The notes under the pieces were generated by a model. It made no database searches. It was not told the origin of the DNA and saw only the letters and a program-made list of their open reading frames with translations. A stretch of DNA of 9,615 nucleotides, taken from NCBI GenBank assembly GCA_002497685.1, contig DAEH01000006.1, positions 1-9,615 on the forward strand, written 5' to 3'. The translations under genes were made by a program, and so were the position numbers. The DNA comes from Euryarchaeota archaeon UBA169. Lineage in GTDB: Archaea; Thermoplasmatota; Poseidoniia; MGIII; CG-Epi1. Of the stretch, positions 1-6,737 are shown piece by piece (position 1 is the stretch's first letter; each line of letters opens with the position of its first letter).

Positions 1-5
1 AATTT

Positions 6-239
6 ATGGCAGATGATAATGAAATGCAAGATTTTACAGGATATCAGAAAGCTCGAATACTCCCATTGAATAAAGCTGAAGAATCTTTGCTTCCTGGCTG
101 GGCAAATACTCCTCAAATGGCAGTTTTAATGCTTAATTTGACAATTATTTTATTGGGATTAATAGTTAGTTTAACAGTTTCAGACGTGGCCTCTGGAGAT
201 GGCAATAGTACAATTTTATCATTTTTTGGTAAATGTTAG
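6..239 (+). CDS. Small single-pass membrane protein, unknown function
   Basis: I do not recognise this 77-residue protein. It has a polar, acidic N-terminal part (about residues 1-36), one hydrophobic segment at about 38-58 that should span the membrane, and a short tail ending in Cys. No signal-peptide cleavage site is evident, so it is probably anchored with a soluble N-terminal part. The stop codon TAG (237-239) directly touches the ATG of the next gene at 240, which suggests the two are translated from one mRNA. The start at 6 is the first ATG seen, but only five bases precede it, so an earlier start and the promoter cannot be judged. The reading frame is plausible because of its composition and the tight junction; function is unknown. 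Confidence 0.6.
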   Translation: MADDNEMQDFTGYQKARILPLNKAEESLLPGWANTPQMAVLMLNLTIILLGLIVSLTVSDVASGDGNSTILSFFGKC

Positions 240-620
240 ATGGTTAAGCTTGATGATCTAGATATATCAATACTATCTTTTGTTGCAGACCATCCTAGCT
301 GTACAGTTACTGACTGTGCTAAATCTCTTTTTAATCCTAAGAATACAGAAGACTTGCAAAGGAAAGATTCAATGTTAAGGCACAGATTCAAATCCCTGTC
401 ATCAGAAAAATATTTACTAGAAACAAAAAACAATAATCATAGTGTTTTTAGGATAGATAACAATCTAATCCATTTTGGGCCAGAGTTACGTTTTCTGAAC
501 GTAGGTGGAGAAAAATTCATACATAAAGATTTAGTAAAAGATTATTGTATTATAATCTATACTAAAGATGGAGTAGTAATTAAATCTTTAGATAAGCTTG
601 AGAAAAAGTATTCGTCATAA
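240..620 (+). CDS. Winged helix-turn-helix-like protein, putative transcription regulator
   Basis: This 126-residue protein looks like a winged helix-turn-helix in its first 75 residues. Residues 7-19 read as helix 1, 22-31 as helix 2, and 42-60 as a long basic helix 3 (RKDSMLRHRF then KSLSSEKYLL). They are followed by a wing-like turn rich in Asn (about 62-73) and a short strand. A polar stretch at 32-41 lengthens the helix 2 to helix 3 linker compared with a minimal MarR or ArsR fold. Residues 80-126 are a basic alpha/beta tail that I cannot assign; it may serve dimerisation. The ATG follows the previous stop with no gap, so expression is probably coupled to the small membrane protein. A T9 tract follows the stop. 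The DNA-binding role is inferred from pattern only; the target is unknown. Confidence 0.6.
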   Translation: MVKLDDLDISILSFVADHPSCTVTDCAKSLFNPKNTEDLQRKDSMLRHRFKSLSSEKYLLETKNNNHSVFRIDNNLIHFGPELRFLNVGGEKFIHKDLVKDYCIIIYTKDGVVIKSLDKLEKKYSS

Positions 621-629
621 TTTTTTTTT
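621..629 (+). terminator. Poly-T archaeal transcription terminator
   Basis: A run of nine T begins right after the TAA of the winged-helix gene and is not preceded by a hairpin. Archaeal RNA polymerase terminates at such U-tracts without a stem. It lies just ahead of the next TATA box, which fits the end of one transcription unit and the start of another. Confidence 0.6.
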
Positions 630-638
630 GAAGACCCC

Positions 639-646
639 TTATATAT
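639..646 (+). promoter_or_regulatory. TATA box of the nfeD-stomatin operon (leaderless)
   Basis: TTATATAT begins 28 nt before the nfeD ATG. Archaeal transcription starts about 25 nt after the TATA centre, which puts +1 at or next to the start codon, so the mRNA should be leaderless. No Shine-Dalgarno is seen before 667, in agreement. Confidence 0.65.
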
Positions 647-666
647 GGCCTTGTTATCTTTAATGC

Positions 667-1128
667 ATGGCAGATGATTTATTTGGTAGCGAGCTAGGAT
701 TAGCTTTTGTAATTGTAGGGGTGCTCTTGTTCGTTGTAGAAGTCTTTCAACCGGGCTTTTTAATTGCAGTTCCAGCCACGGTTTTCATAGCCTTAGGAAT
801 TTTACTTTCATTCAATGTTGTCGATGGTTTGTTACTTTTACCAATCGGATTGGCAGTAGGCTTAGGTTCTTTGTATGGAACAATGATGCTTTACCAATCT
901 TTAGCACCTCCAGATACGCCTAGCGAAATGAGTATTGAACGCAAAGTTGGAGAAAAAGGAATCGTTACCAAAGAAGTCATTGCAAATGATAGAATTGGTA
1001 AAGTTAAAATCAGCATGGAAGAATTTAGAGCTACATCAGATCAGAACATACCAGTAGGTACTAAAGTTAAGGTTACAGATGCAGAAGGAATCACAGTTAC
1101 AGTAATACCTTTAGAAGGAGAGGAATAA
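667..1128 (+). CDS. nfeD: Short NfeD family membrane protein
   Basis: This 153-residue protein matches the short NfeD form. About residues 11-27, 32-50 and 54-78 are hydrophobic membrane segments, with an Gln-Pro-Gly turn (28-30) after the first. Residues 93-149 form the soluble beta-barrel (OB-fold) domain, with the family's VGEKGIV opening, a central Gly-rich strand and the closing pattern of Val-Gly-Thr-Lys-Val-Lys-Val then Gly-Ile-Thr-Val. The N-terminal ClpP-like serine protease domain of long NfeD proteins is absent, so this is not a stomatin-cleaving protease. NfeD genes commonly sit beside SPFH/stomatin genes and are thought to help organise membrane microdomains; here the stomatin gene starts 2 nt after its stop. 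The start is set by the TATA spacing. Family assignment is firm; the cellular role is poorly defined in archaea. Confidence 0.85.
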   Translation: MADDLFGSELGLAFVIVGVLLFVVEVFQPGFLIAVPATVFIALGILLSFNVVDGLLLLPIGLAVGLGSLYGTMMLYQSLAPPDTPSEMSIERKVGEKGIVTKEVIANDRIGKVKISMEEFRATSDQNIPVGTKVKVTDAEGITVTVIPLEGEE

Positions 1129-1130
1129 AA

Positions 1131-2282
1131 ATGATAGGAGAAATAATATTCTTACTGTTAATTCTTGGAGCAGTATTAGTTGTTGTTTTAATGACAACTA
1201 TTGTTCAAGTTGAGCAGTATGAATCAGGAGTCGCGCTACGATTGGGTAAGTTTCACACAATGCTCAATCCAGGATGGAATTTTGTTATTCCATTGATTAC
1301 GAAAGTTTTCAAAGTAGATTTACGTATTCAAGTTCTTGATGTTCCACGTCAAGAAGTTATTACTAAAGATAATTCACCTACAATGGTAGATGCAGTAGTT
1401 TACTACAGAGTTGCAGACGCTAAGAAAGCAGTTCTTAATGTTGCAAATTTTAGGGCAGCTATAGTTAACATGGCCCAAACAACTCTTAGAGGAGTAGTAG
1501 GAGACATGGAATTGGATGAAATTTTCTCAAGTAGAGACAAAATTAATGCAGTCCTAAGAGACAAACTAGACATTGAAACAGACCCATGGGGTGTCAAAGT
1601 CGACAATGTAGAAATTAGAGAAGTAGATCCTTCTCCAAATGTTAAAGCTGCAATGGAAGAACAGACTTCAGCAGAACGTGAAAGACGTGCAGCTATTTTG
1701 AAAGCAGACGGTGAAAAGAGATCAGCAATCCTTTCAGCAGAAGGTGAGAAACAATCTCGAATTTTGACTGCAGAAGGAGACAAACAGTCACGTATTTTAG
1801 CAGCCGAAGGTGTTAGACAATCTAAGGTGTTGGAAGCTCAAGGTCAGCGTTCACAAACAATTTTAGAAAAGCAAGGAGAAGCTCAAGGTTTGAGAATTAC
1901 AGCCATGGGTGCTTCAGCATTAGATTCCAAAGCATTAACTGTTTTGAGTTTAGATTCCTTGAAGGAGATTGGAGCTGGAGCTTCTACAAAGTTTGTACTT
2001 CCATTCGAATTAACAAAATTATTTGAGGGTGCAGCAGATTATGTAGGCTATGCACGTAAAGCTCCAGATAGGCAATTATCTGAAGTAAAAGATATTGAAA
2101 AGGCGCTTGGCAAGTCAGAAGATGTTCTCGGAACTATTCCTACGGCAGCTGAAATGCAAGCTGAGTTAGACGCAATCAAAGAAGAGGCTGACGAGGCACT
2201 TCAACAAGTTGTAGACGAAGGAATCAAGGATCAGATGACAGCTTCACAACCACCCAAAGAGCTTGAAGAACCTACAGCATAA
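1131..2282 (+). CDS. SPFH/stomatin (slipin-like) membrane scaffold protein
   Basis: This 383-residue stomatin-family protein starts with one hydrophobic anchor (about 3-24), followed by the SPFH domain (about 25-185). Hallmarks include the LNPGWNFVIP turn (45-54), VPRQEVITKDNSP (71-83) with the following strand ending in YYRV, TLRGVVGDMELDEI (118-131), and a WGVKVDNVEI segment (153-162) leading to AMEEQTSAERERRA. A coiled coil of six 11-residue repeats follows (191-256). After a conserved segment ending VLPFEL (about 289-294) comes an acidic tail of about 90 residues with no recognised fold, longer than in minimal stomatins. Such proteins oligomerise on the membrane and scaffold microdomains. 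The ATG has a good Shine-Dalgarno, GGAGAGG at 1117-1123 inside the end of nfeD, supporting translation as the second gene of that operon. Confidence 0.9.
   Translation: MIGEIIFLLLILGAVLVVVLMTTIVQVEQYESGVALRLGKFHTMLNPGWNFVIPLITKVFKVDLRIQVLDVPRQEVITKDNSPTMVDAVVYYRVADAKKAVLNVANFRAAIVNMAQTTLRGVVGDMELDEIFSSRDKINAVLRDKLDIETDPWGVKVDNVEIREVDPSPNVKAAMEEQTSAERERRAAILKADGEKRSAILSAEGEKQSRILTAEGDKQSRILAAEGVRQSKVLEAQGQRSQTILEKQGEAQGLRITAMGASALDSKALTVLSLDSLKEIGAGASTKFVLPFELTKLFEGAADYVGYARKAPDRQLSEVKDIEKALGKSEDVLGTIPTAAEMQAELDAIKEEADEALQQVVDEGIKDQMTASQPPKELEEPTA
1701..1898 (+). repeat. Six tandem 33-bp (11-residue) coiled-coil repeats
   Basis: Six consecutive 33-bp units encode hendecads of the form x-A-E-G-E-K-Q-S-R-I-L (residues 191-201, 202-212, 213-223, 224-234, 235-245, 246-256). 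The middle three are nearly identical in protein (for example SAEGEKQSRIL and TAEGDKQSRIL); the last two diverge. At the DNA level they differ at many third positions, so they are old rather than freshly duplicated. Hendecads of this kind are typical of stomatin-family coiled coils. Confidence 0.8.
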
Positions 2283-2295
2283 GAAAAGAATCCAA

Positions 2296-2301
2296 TATAT
2301 A
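2296..2301 (+). promoter_or_regulatory. TATA box of arcS (leaderless)
   Basis: TATATA starts 28 nt before the arcS ATG, behind a purine-rich stretch that could act as the BRE. No Shine-Dalgarno lies before 2324. The 41-nt gap after the stomatin gene therefore probably starts a new, leaderless transcription unit. Confidence 0.6.
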
Positions 2302-2304
2302 GGC

Positions 2305-2315
2305 GCCAATTTGGC
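2305..2315. promoter_or_regulatory. Possible operator palindrome before arcS
   Basis: GCCAA-T-TTGGC is a perfect 5-bp inverted repeat lying between the TATA box and the start codon. Its position would let a bound protein block polymerase. It is short, so chance is possible. Confidence 0.25.
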
Positions 2316-2323
2316 AAGATATA

Positions 2324-3898
2324 ATGGAACCTATAAGCCACGAAGGGTTAGGCAGACTTCTAAAGCTAGAAGATAATCTACAAACTCCTCATGTTGTATT
2401 TAGCCACACAGACTTAAAAGAATCTAAGGATTTAGAGTCTGGAGGAACTATTAAGGTCGGTAAAGTTTTTGATTTACCGCCCAGCCCATTAGGTTTAGAT
2501 TCTGAAAAAGCTCCTTACTTGCAATTATCTGAAAATATTGCAGTGCTCGATAATGCATATTCAATTCAACCTAAAAAGTTAGTAGAGATTGCTGCAGAAT
2601 TTAGATCGGAAGCAGGTTACTCCCGACTGCTTTATGCGCCAGCTGTAGAACCTTCTCAAATGCCCATTTTAGCATATTTAGGAGTAGATATCTTTGATGA
2701 TTTAAATGTTGAATTACGTAGTTCAACAGGATGGATTTTAGAAAGTGGTGAATGGATTAAACAAAATACGCAAATTGATGATTTATTTTCTCATAATCGT
2801 TCAGAACTTAATCGTTGGATTTTAAGAATTCGTAACGCGATTTCTAATGGTAAATTAAGAGAATTAGTAGAAATTACTAGTTTACACAATCCTCGAGTTT
2901 CTCAAATATTACACCATTCAGCCTTATTACTAATTGAAAAGGGAGCTAGAGTTCATTCTACTATAAGATCAAACGATTTAAGTTTGAATCATCCGGCAAT
3001 TCTTGATTTTCAAAATAGACTGTCAAATTATGAACCACCGGCACAAAATATGGTTTTGCTAATTTTACCTTGCTCAGCAAGAAAGCCATATTTCAAAAGT
3101 AGTAGTCATAAACGATTTTTCAATACGCTCCGTGAAGTGGAAAACCATTTGGCATTACATGTCGTATCCGTAACTTCACCATTAGGGTTAGTTCCTAGAG
3201 AATTAGAATTTTGTTATCCAGCAGCACACTACGATATTGCAGTAACAGGAAAGTGGAGCGCATCAGAAATTGAAATGTTAAGATCTCAACTAATTAAATT
3301 AAATCCTACAAAACATTATGCTAAAGCAATAGTACATGCAGGTTCTTCTTCTAAAATAATGACAGAGTTGGTAAAAGAATTGGGAATTGATGTAGTAGAT
3401 ACTCGTGTAGATCGACCATCATCATATGAAGGTTTGGAAATTCTTCAAAATATTGCAAGAATGACTTTGTCAGATATTCCTATATTGAACACTAAAGACC
3501 GAGCTAAAGGAGAAGCCAAAGGTTTAGCAAACTTTCAATATGGAGAGAATTCAGATTTTCTAGTTAATTCAGAAATAAGTGGACGTATGCCATACAAATT
3601 ACGTTGTGGTGATTTAGCAGCCATGTCTCCAGTAGTTGGCGGTTTTGGTTTGACTCTGAAGGGAGGGATAGAATATAGTTTACAAGGCGGTCCAATCATT
3701 ATTGCAGAGAATTTCAAGTTAGTTGGCGATTTATTTGCAGTAGGCGTAAAGTCTTACAAAGGAAATTGGAATATTGGCGATCAAGTAGTTATTAAGCAGA
3801 ATGATATTGTGACAGCAGTAGGTATTGCAAAAATGGTTCCTGAAGAAATGATTTCAATGAATCGAGGAGTAGCTGTGGAGGTTCGACATCATGCCTGA
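2324..3898 (+). CDS. arcS: Archaeosine synthase ArcS (TGT-like, with PUA domain)
   Basis: ArcS modifies preQ0 placed at position 15 of archaeal tRNA by TgtA. It attaches lysine to the nitrile carbon, and the partner RaSEA then releases archaeosine. The 524-residue protein shows the diagnostic ArcS signature PC-x3-KPY-x2-S-x2-H exactly: P249, C250, K254, P255, Y256, S259, H262. Residues 1 to about 230 resemble a degenerate TGT-type barrel, 240-400 is the catalytic ArcS-specific domain, and about 465-522 is a PUA RNA-binding domain (NIGDQVVI, then AVGIAKM, then NRGVAVEVRH). Length is normal for full-length ArcS. The start follows the promoter spacing. Its stop overlaps the RaSEA start by 8 nt, the expected partner. 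tgtA itself is not in this window. Assignment is strong from both motif and context. Confidence 0.93.
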   Translation: MEPISHEGLGRLLKLEDNLQTPHVVFSHTDLKESKDLESGGTIKVGKVFDLPPSPLGLDSEKAPYLQLSENIAVLDNAYSIQPKKLVEIAAEFRSEAGYSRLLYAPAVEPSQMPILAYLGVDIFDDLNVELRSSTGWILESGEWIKQNTQIDDLFSHNRSELNRWILRIRNAISNGKLRELVEITSLHNPRVSQILHHSALLLIEKGARVHSTIRSNDLSLNHPAILDFQNRLSNYEPPAQNMVLLILPCSARKPYFKSSSHKRFFNTLREVENHLALHVVSVTSPLGLVPRELEFCYPAAHYDIAVTGKWSASEIEMLRSQLIKLNPTKHYAKAIVHAGSSSKIMTELVKELGIDVVDTRVDRPSSYEGLEILQNIARMTLSDIPILNTKDRAKGEAKGLANFQYGENSDFLVNSEISGRMPYKLRCGDLAAMSPVVGGFGLTLKGGIEYSLQGGPIIIAENFKLVGDLFAVGVKSYKGNWNIGDQVVIKQNDIVTAVGIAKMVPEEMISMNRGVAVEVRHHA

Positions 3899-4943
3899 AG
3901 CTTTTGTTCCTTTGACTGACTTTGTTAATGAATCTAAGTCAATACCACGCGACCACCCATTAGACAAACCTGTAGCAAAATGGGTTGAAGAGGAAGTTTT
4001 AGATGGAAAAATAGTAGAAGCAGGGGTTGTAATTCTGAGAACTAGAGGTTGTTATTGGTCAATTAAGGAAGGATGTTCAATGTGTGGTTACTTCAACGAT
4101 ACTGTGCCTGGTGGAGTTAGTGACGACATGCTCCGTGAACAGTGGAAGAAAGTTAGATCAACACTAAGAGGAAAGAAATATGCTAAGATTTATACTTCAG
4201 GGTCATTCATAGATCCGACTGAAGTTCCCTTTAATTTTGCTGATGAAGTAATGTCAGACATGTCTAATATGGGAATTGAAAAAGTTTTAATTGAATCATT
4301 ACCTGAGTTTGTAAATCCTAAAAATTTCGCATATACTAATGCACCCAAACTTGAAATTGCAATTGGATTAGAATCTTCAAATCCAGTTGTTTTAGATAAA
4401 TCAGTTAACAAACGTTTACGCTGGTCCCATTATGTTAAAGTGTGTAAACTTGCACGAGATAATGGTGCCGAAGTTAAGGCCTATATTCTGTTAAAACCAC
4501 CTTATCTAAGTGAAAAAGAAGCAATTGAAGATGCGGTTCAATCTGCAATAGATACAGCTCCCTACGTAGATAAAATATCAATTAACCCTGTAAATGTTCA
4601 AAAGAATACAGTTGTTGAAAAGTTATGGTTTAGAAACGAATGGACTGCACCTTGGCTTTGGTCTGTGATTGAAGTTCTAAAAAGATGTGAGGATTTACCA
4701 GTCAGAGTATATTCCGATCCAACAGGAGGAGGTACGCGTAGGGGGGCCCATAATTGTCACGATTGTAATAAGAGACTATTAGAAGCATTGAAAAATCATC
4801 GTTTGGGTTCAGGAGATTTGAAAGGTTTACATTGCAATTGCAAATCTCGTTGGAATACTTTAGTCAAACAGTCTAAATTAAGGAGAAATGGTTCAGAACC
4901 TCATGGATATCGGAGTGGTTTTGCAGGCAGCAGGCATTTTTAA
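3891..4943 (+). CDS. raSEA: Archaeosine radical SAM enzyme RaSEA
   Basis: RaSEA is the radical S-adenosylmethionine enzyme that cleaves the lysine-adducted preQ0 made by ArcS to give archaeosine (G+) in tRNA. The 350-residue protein has the iron-sulfur Cys cluster C54-x7-C62-x2-C65 (ending CSMCGYF). This is wider than the textbook Cx3Cx2C and is in keeping with the Elp3-related group. TSGSFIDP (102-109) and IGLESSNP (158-165) fit the radical SAM barrel. Near the C-terminus C289, C292, C315 and C317 form a second Cys set that may bind zinc or another cluster. The start overlaps the end of arcS by 8 nt, with Shine-Dalgarno GGAGG at 3877-3881 nine bases upstream, so the pair is translated from one mRNA. 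The last 25 residues are basic and look poorly conserved. Confidence 0.9.
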   Translation: MPEAFVPLTDFVNESKSIPRDHPLDKPVAKWVEEEVLDGKIVEAGVVILRTRGCYWSIKEGCSMCGYFNDTVPGGVSDDMLREQWKKVRSTLRGKKYAKIYTSGSFIDPTEVPFNFADEVMSDMSNMGIEKVLIESLPEFVNPKNFAYTNAPKLEIAIGLESSNPVVLDKSVNKRLRWSHYVKVCKLARDNGAEVKAYILLKPPYLSEKEAIEDAVQSAIDTAPYVDKISINPVNVQKNTVVEKLWFRNEWTAPWLWSVIEVLKRCEDLPVRVYSDPTGGGTRRGAHNCHDCNKRLLEALKNHRLGSGDLKGLHCNCKSRWNTLVKQSKLRRNGSEPHGYRSGFAGSRHF

Positions 4944-4966
4944 TGGGGTTATTCTAGCGAGTATTA

Positions 4967-5656
4967 ATGGAAGAAATAAATTGGCTTAGAGTTTTTGCAG
5001 GCTTATTGCTTGTTTTGTTTATTCCTGGCTATACTTTGATTCAGGCTATGTTCCCTCGAAAAGGGGAATTAGATGAGGAATTTGATACACTTTACAGAGT
5101 TACTTTAGGTATGGCGATGTCCATTTGCATTGTCATAATTGTGGGGTTCATATTAGGAAATCCTGCACTTGGTAATGCTCCAACATGGGGTAATTCTGAT
5201 GATGATAAAGGATACTTCCAAACATTTTTTGTTACAACTTCATTATTGATTTTATCCGTATTATTATTTGTTGCTGGATGGTATAGAGGTGCATATCCTT
5301 GGACTGCCAATATTCACCCAAGCCTTGCCAGAGCACCTCCTGGAATCCGTATTGAATCCGAGTTAGCAGTTGCAGGAAAATATATCCCGGCAGAGTTAAT
5401 TGAGCTTCAAGGCCTTAAACATGATAGAGATAATGTAAAACGTAAGTTGACTGAAGTTGAAAATCGGAAGCTTTCAGGTAGTTCTGTAATGAAAAAATAT
5501 TATTCAAAAAAAGAAAAGACTCTTTTGGCAGATTTGGCAGACATCGATTCAAAAATGGCAGATATAGATCAAAAATTTAACAGGCCAGGGGAAGGAGAAG
5601 GTTTGTCTGCAGATGTAGTTCAAGAAGATTCTTTAATGTCTGATGAAGAGGAATAA
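4967..5656 (+). CDS. DUF1616-like membrane protein with C-terminal coiled coil
   Basis: This 229-residue protein opens like DUF1616 proteins: a hydrophobic helix (about 5-27) containing the family's FIPGYTLIQAMFP pattern (18-30), then an acidic loop, a second helix (44-64) and a third (86-106). DUF1616 function is unknown; such genes often sit near envelope or surface-polysaccharide genes. The remaining half (about 130-229) is soluble and charged, with a likely coiled coil at about 143-205 and a very acidic end. The DUF1616 part is short, and the coiled-coil tail is not something I recognise from the family. The gene lies 23 nt after RaSEA. A weak TATA-like TTTTTAA (4937-4942) could give it its own leaderless start, but readthrough from arcS-raSEA is equally possible. 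Its stop is 2 nt from the pth2 start. Confidence 0.7.
   Translation: MEEINWLRVFAGLLLVLFIPGYTLIQAMFPRKGELDEEFDTLYRVTLGMAMSICIVIIVGFILGNPALGNAPTWGNSDDDKGYFQTFFVTTSLLILSVLLFVAGWYRGAYPWTANIHPSLARAPPGIRIESELAVAGKYIPAELIELQGLKHDRDNVKRKLTEVENRKLSGSSVMKKYYSKKEKTLLADLADIDSKMADIDQKFNRPGEGEGLSADVVQEDSLMSDEEE
5648..5651 (+). promoter_or_regulatory. Shine-Dalgarno fixing the TTG start of pth2
   Basis: GAGG lies 7 nt before TTG at 5659. The frame is closed upstream by TGA at 5644-5646 with no ATG or GTG between, and the next in-frame ATG would remove the conserved first 19 residues of Pth2. The TTG is therefore the start. Confidence 0.7.
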
Positions 5657-5658
5657 GT

Positions 5659-6012
5659 TTGGAATATAAACTAGTAATAATCGTCAGAACAGATTTAGGA
5701 ATATCGAAGGGGAAAATGGCTGCACAGGTTGCACATGCTGCAGTTAATTGCTCACTTAAATCAAAGAAATCTGACCCTTCTAATTTCAAGGGATGGTATG
5801 GCGATGGTCAAAAAAAGGTAGTTGTTAAAGGAACAAACGAGTCCTTGTTAAGAGAACTTCAGCAGCATGCTAGAGATGTTGGTTTAACATATAGTCTGGT
5901 AAGTGACGCAGGATTAACAGAAGTCCCTCCAGGAACGGTTACTTGTTTAGGCATAGGTCCTTCAACGGAATCTAAAATTGATGAAATTACAGGAAAGTTA
6001 TCTTTATTCTAA
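5659..6012 (+). CDS. pth2: Peptidyl-tRNA hydrolase Pth2
   Basis: Pth2 cleaves the ester bond of peptidyl-tRNA dropped from stalled ribosomes, freeing tRNA for reuse. It is the usual form in archaea and in eukaryotic organelles and cytosol. The 117-residue length is normal. The N-terminal strand and KGK-x-AAQ-x2-HA motif are present (K17 to A27, with K19 as the expected catalytic lysine), and so are D83-A-G-x-T87 and the GTVTCLGIGP block (92-101) carrying T95. It starts with TTG rather than ATG, two bases after the upstream stop, with a Shine-Dalgarno in the end of that gene, so it is translated as the distal gene of an operon. The stop is followed by a new promoter. The identification is firm. 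Confidence 0.93.
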   Translation: MEYKLVIIVRTDLGISKGKMAAQVAHAAVNCSLKSKKSDPSNFKGWYGDGQKKVVVKGTNESLLRELQQHARDVGLTYSLVSDAGLTEVPPGTVTCLGIGPSTESKIDEITGKLSLF

Positions 6013-6021
6013 ACCCAACGC

Positions 6022-6030
6022 TTTATTTAT
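6022..6030 (+). promoter_or_regulatory. TATA box of the zinc-ribbon/signal peptidase unit (leaderless)
   Basis: TTTATTTAT lies about 27 nt before ATG 6050 in the 37-nt gap after pth2. No Shine-Dalgarno is seen between them, so a leaderless transcript is expected. Confidence 0.5.
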
Positions 6031-6049
6031 CACGCGTATTTAGCTAATT

Positions 6050-6727
6050 ATGGGCTGGTTTGGTAAAAAGAAAGAAGAAAAGAAAAAGTTTGACTATTCA
6101 GAAGAAACAAAAGAACTTTTTGCAGAGAGAGATGCTTATTATGCAGAGCAACGCCGCAAGTTAGGCGGAGGCGCCTCTAATCCTGAATTAGCAAATAAAA
6201 AGCAAGAAGCTGAACCTTCTTCACGCGAGGATGATTTAGAGAATCTTTTGGGAGGTTCGGGAGATTTTAATCCATATGTAAATGCAGATGATTCTACCTC
6301 TTCGTCAACGCCTAGTATACCTTCTTCACAACCTTCTACAGCATCTTCTTCAGCATATTCCTGCAGCTCCTGCGGTAAAGAATTCCAAGAAAAGTGGGGA
6401 AAATGTCCATCGTGTGGTGGAGAAATGAAAAAGGCTGAAAGTCCAGCACCTGAGAATACATCTCGAGCAATGCCTCAGACAGATTCAACTCAACCATCAA
6501 GTAATTCGAATGTAGGCGATCCATTAGATGATCTTCTTGGAGATTTTAGCTCATCTAATGATGGAGAAAGCAGCACAGACCCATCAGAAGAGTTACCTAA
6601 TAACGTTAGAAATGTCAGTGATGACGATGGAGGCCCATCAACAGATTTTGGTTCTCAACGTTCAAGTCATAGTAATCGCAAGAGAGTTCGTAAAGTTAAG
6701 AAAGTAAAAAGATCTCGTAAACTATAA
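6050..6727 (+). CDS. Low-complexity zinc-ribbon protein, unknown function
   Basis: I do not recognise this 225-residue protein as a named family. It has four parts: a highly charged N-terminus (residues 1-65: Lys-rich 6-13, then a helical, acidic and basic stretch to about 38); a Ser/Thr/Pro-rich disordered linker; a compact zinc ribbon with C105-x2-C108 and C119-x2-C122 (CSSCGK then CPSCGG); and a second disordered Ser/Asp-rich region ending in a strongly basic tail (KRVRKVKKVKRSRKL). Two similar acidic-leucine motifs, DDLENLLGG (61-69) and DPLDDLLGD (157-165), flank the ribbon and may be short binding motifs. The basic tail could bind nucleic acid or acidic lipid. Its start follows a leaderless promoter. 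Ten nt separate it from the signal peptidase gene, so the two are probably co-transcribed; a functional link is not shown. Confidence 0.75.
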   Translation: MGWFGKKKEEKKKFDYSEETKELFAERDAYYAEQRRKLGGGASNPELANKKQEAEPSSREDDLENLLGGSGDFNPYVNADDSTSSSTPSIPSSQPSTASSSAYSCSSCGKEFQEKWGKCPSCGGEMKKAESPAPENTSRAMPQTDSTQPSSNSNVGDPLDDLLGDFSSSNDGESSTDPSEELPNNVRNVSDDDGGPSTDFGSQRSSHSNRKRVRKVKKVKRSRKL

Positions 6728-6737
6728 CGGAATTTAG

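Noticed and set aside
236..433. Minus-strand frame of 65 codons within the winged-helix gene
   Set aside because: No promoter or recognisable product; explained by the + strand gene.
1403..1783. Open frame of 126 codons on the minus strand inside the stomatin gene
   Set aside because: It is the shadow of the repeated coiled-coil region, has a Ser/Pro-rich repetitive composition, no promoter or Shine-Dalgarno, and lies wholly within a clear gene.
1701..1898. The 33-bp tandem units as a CRISPR or satellite array
   Set aside because: They are contiguous, in frame, vary at third positions and encode hendecads standard for stomatins.
6719..6727. A TATA-like CTATAA as promoter of signal peptidase
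   Set aside because: It starts only about 15 nt before the ATG, too close to place +1 upstream of the start codon.
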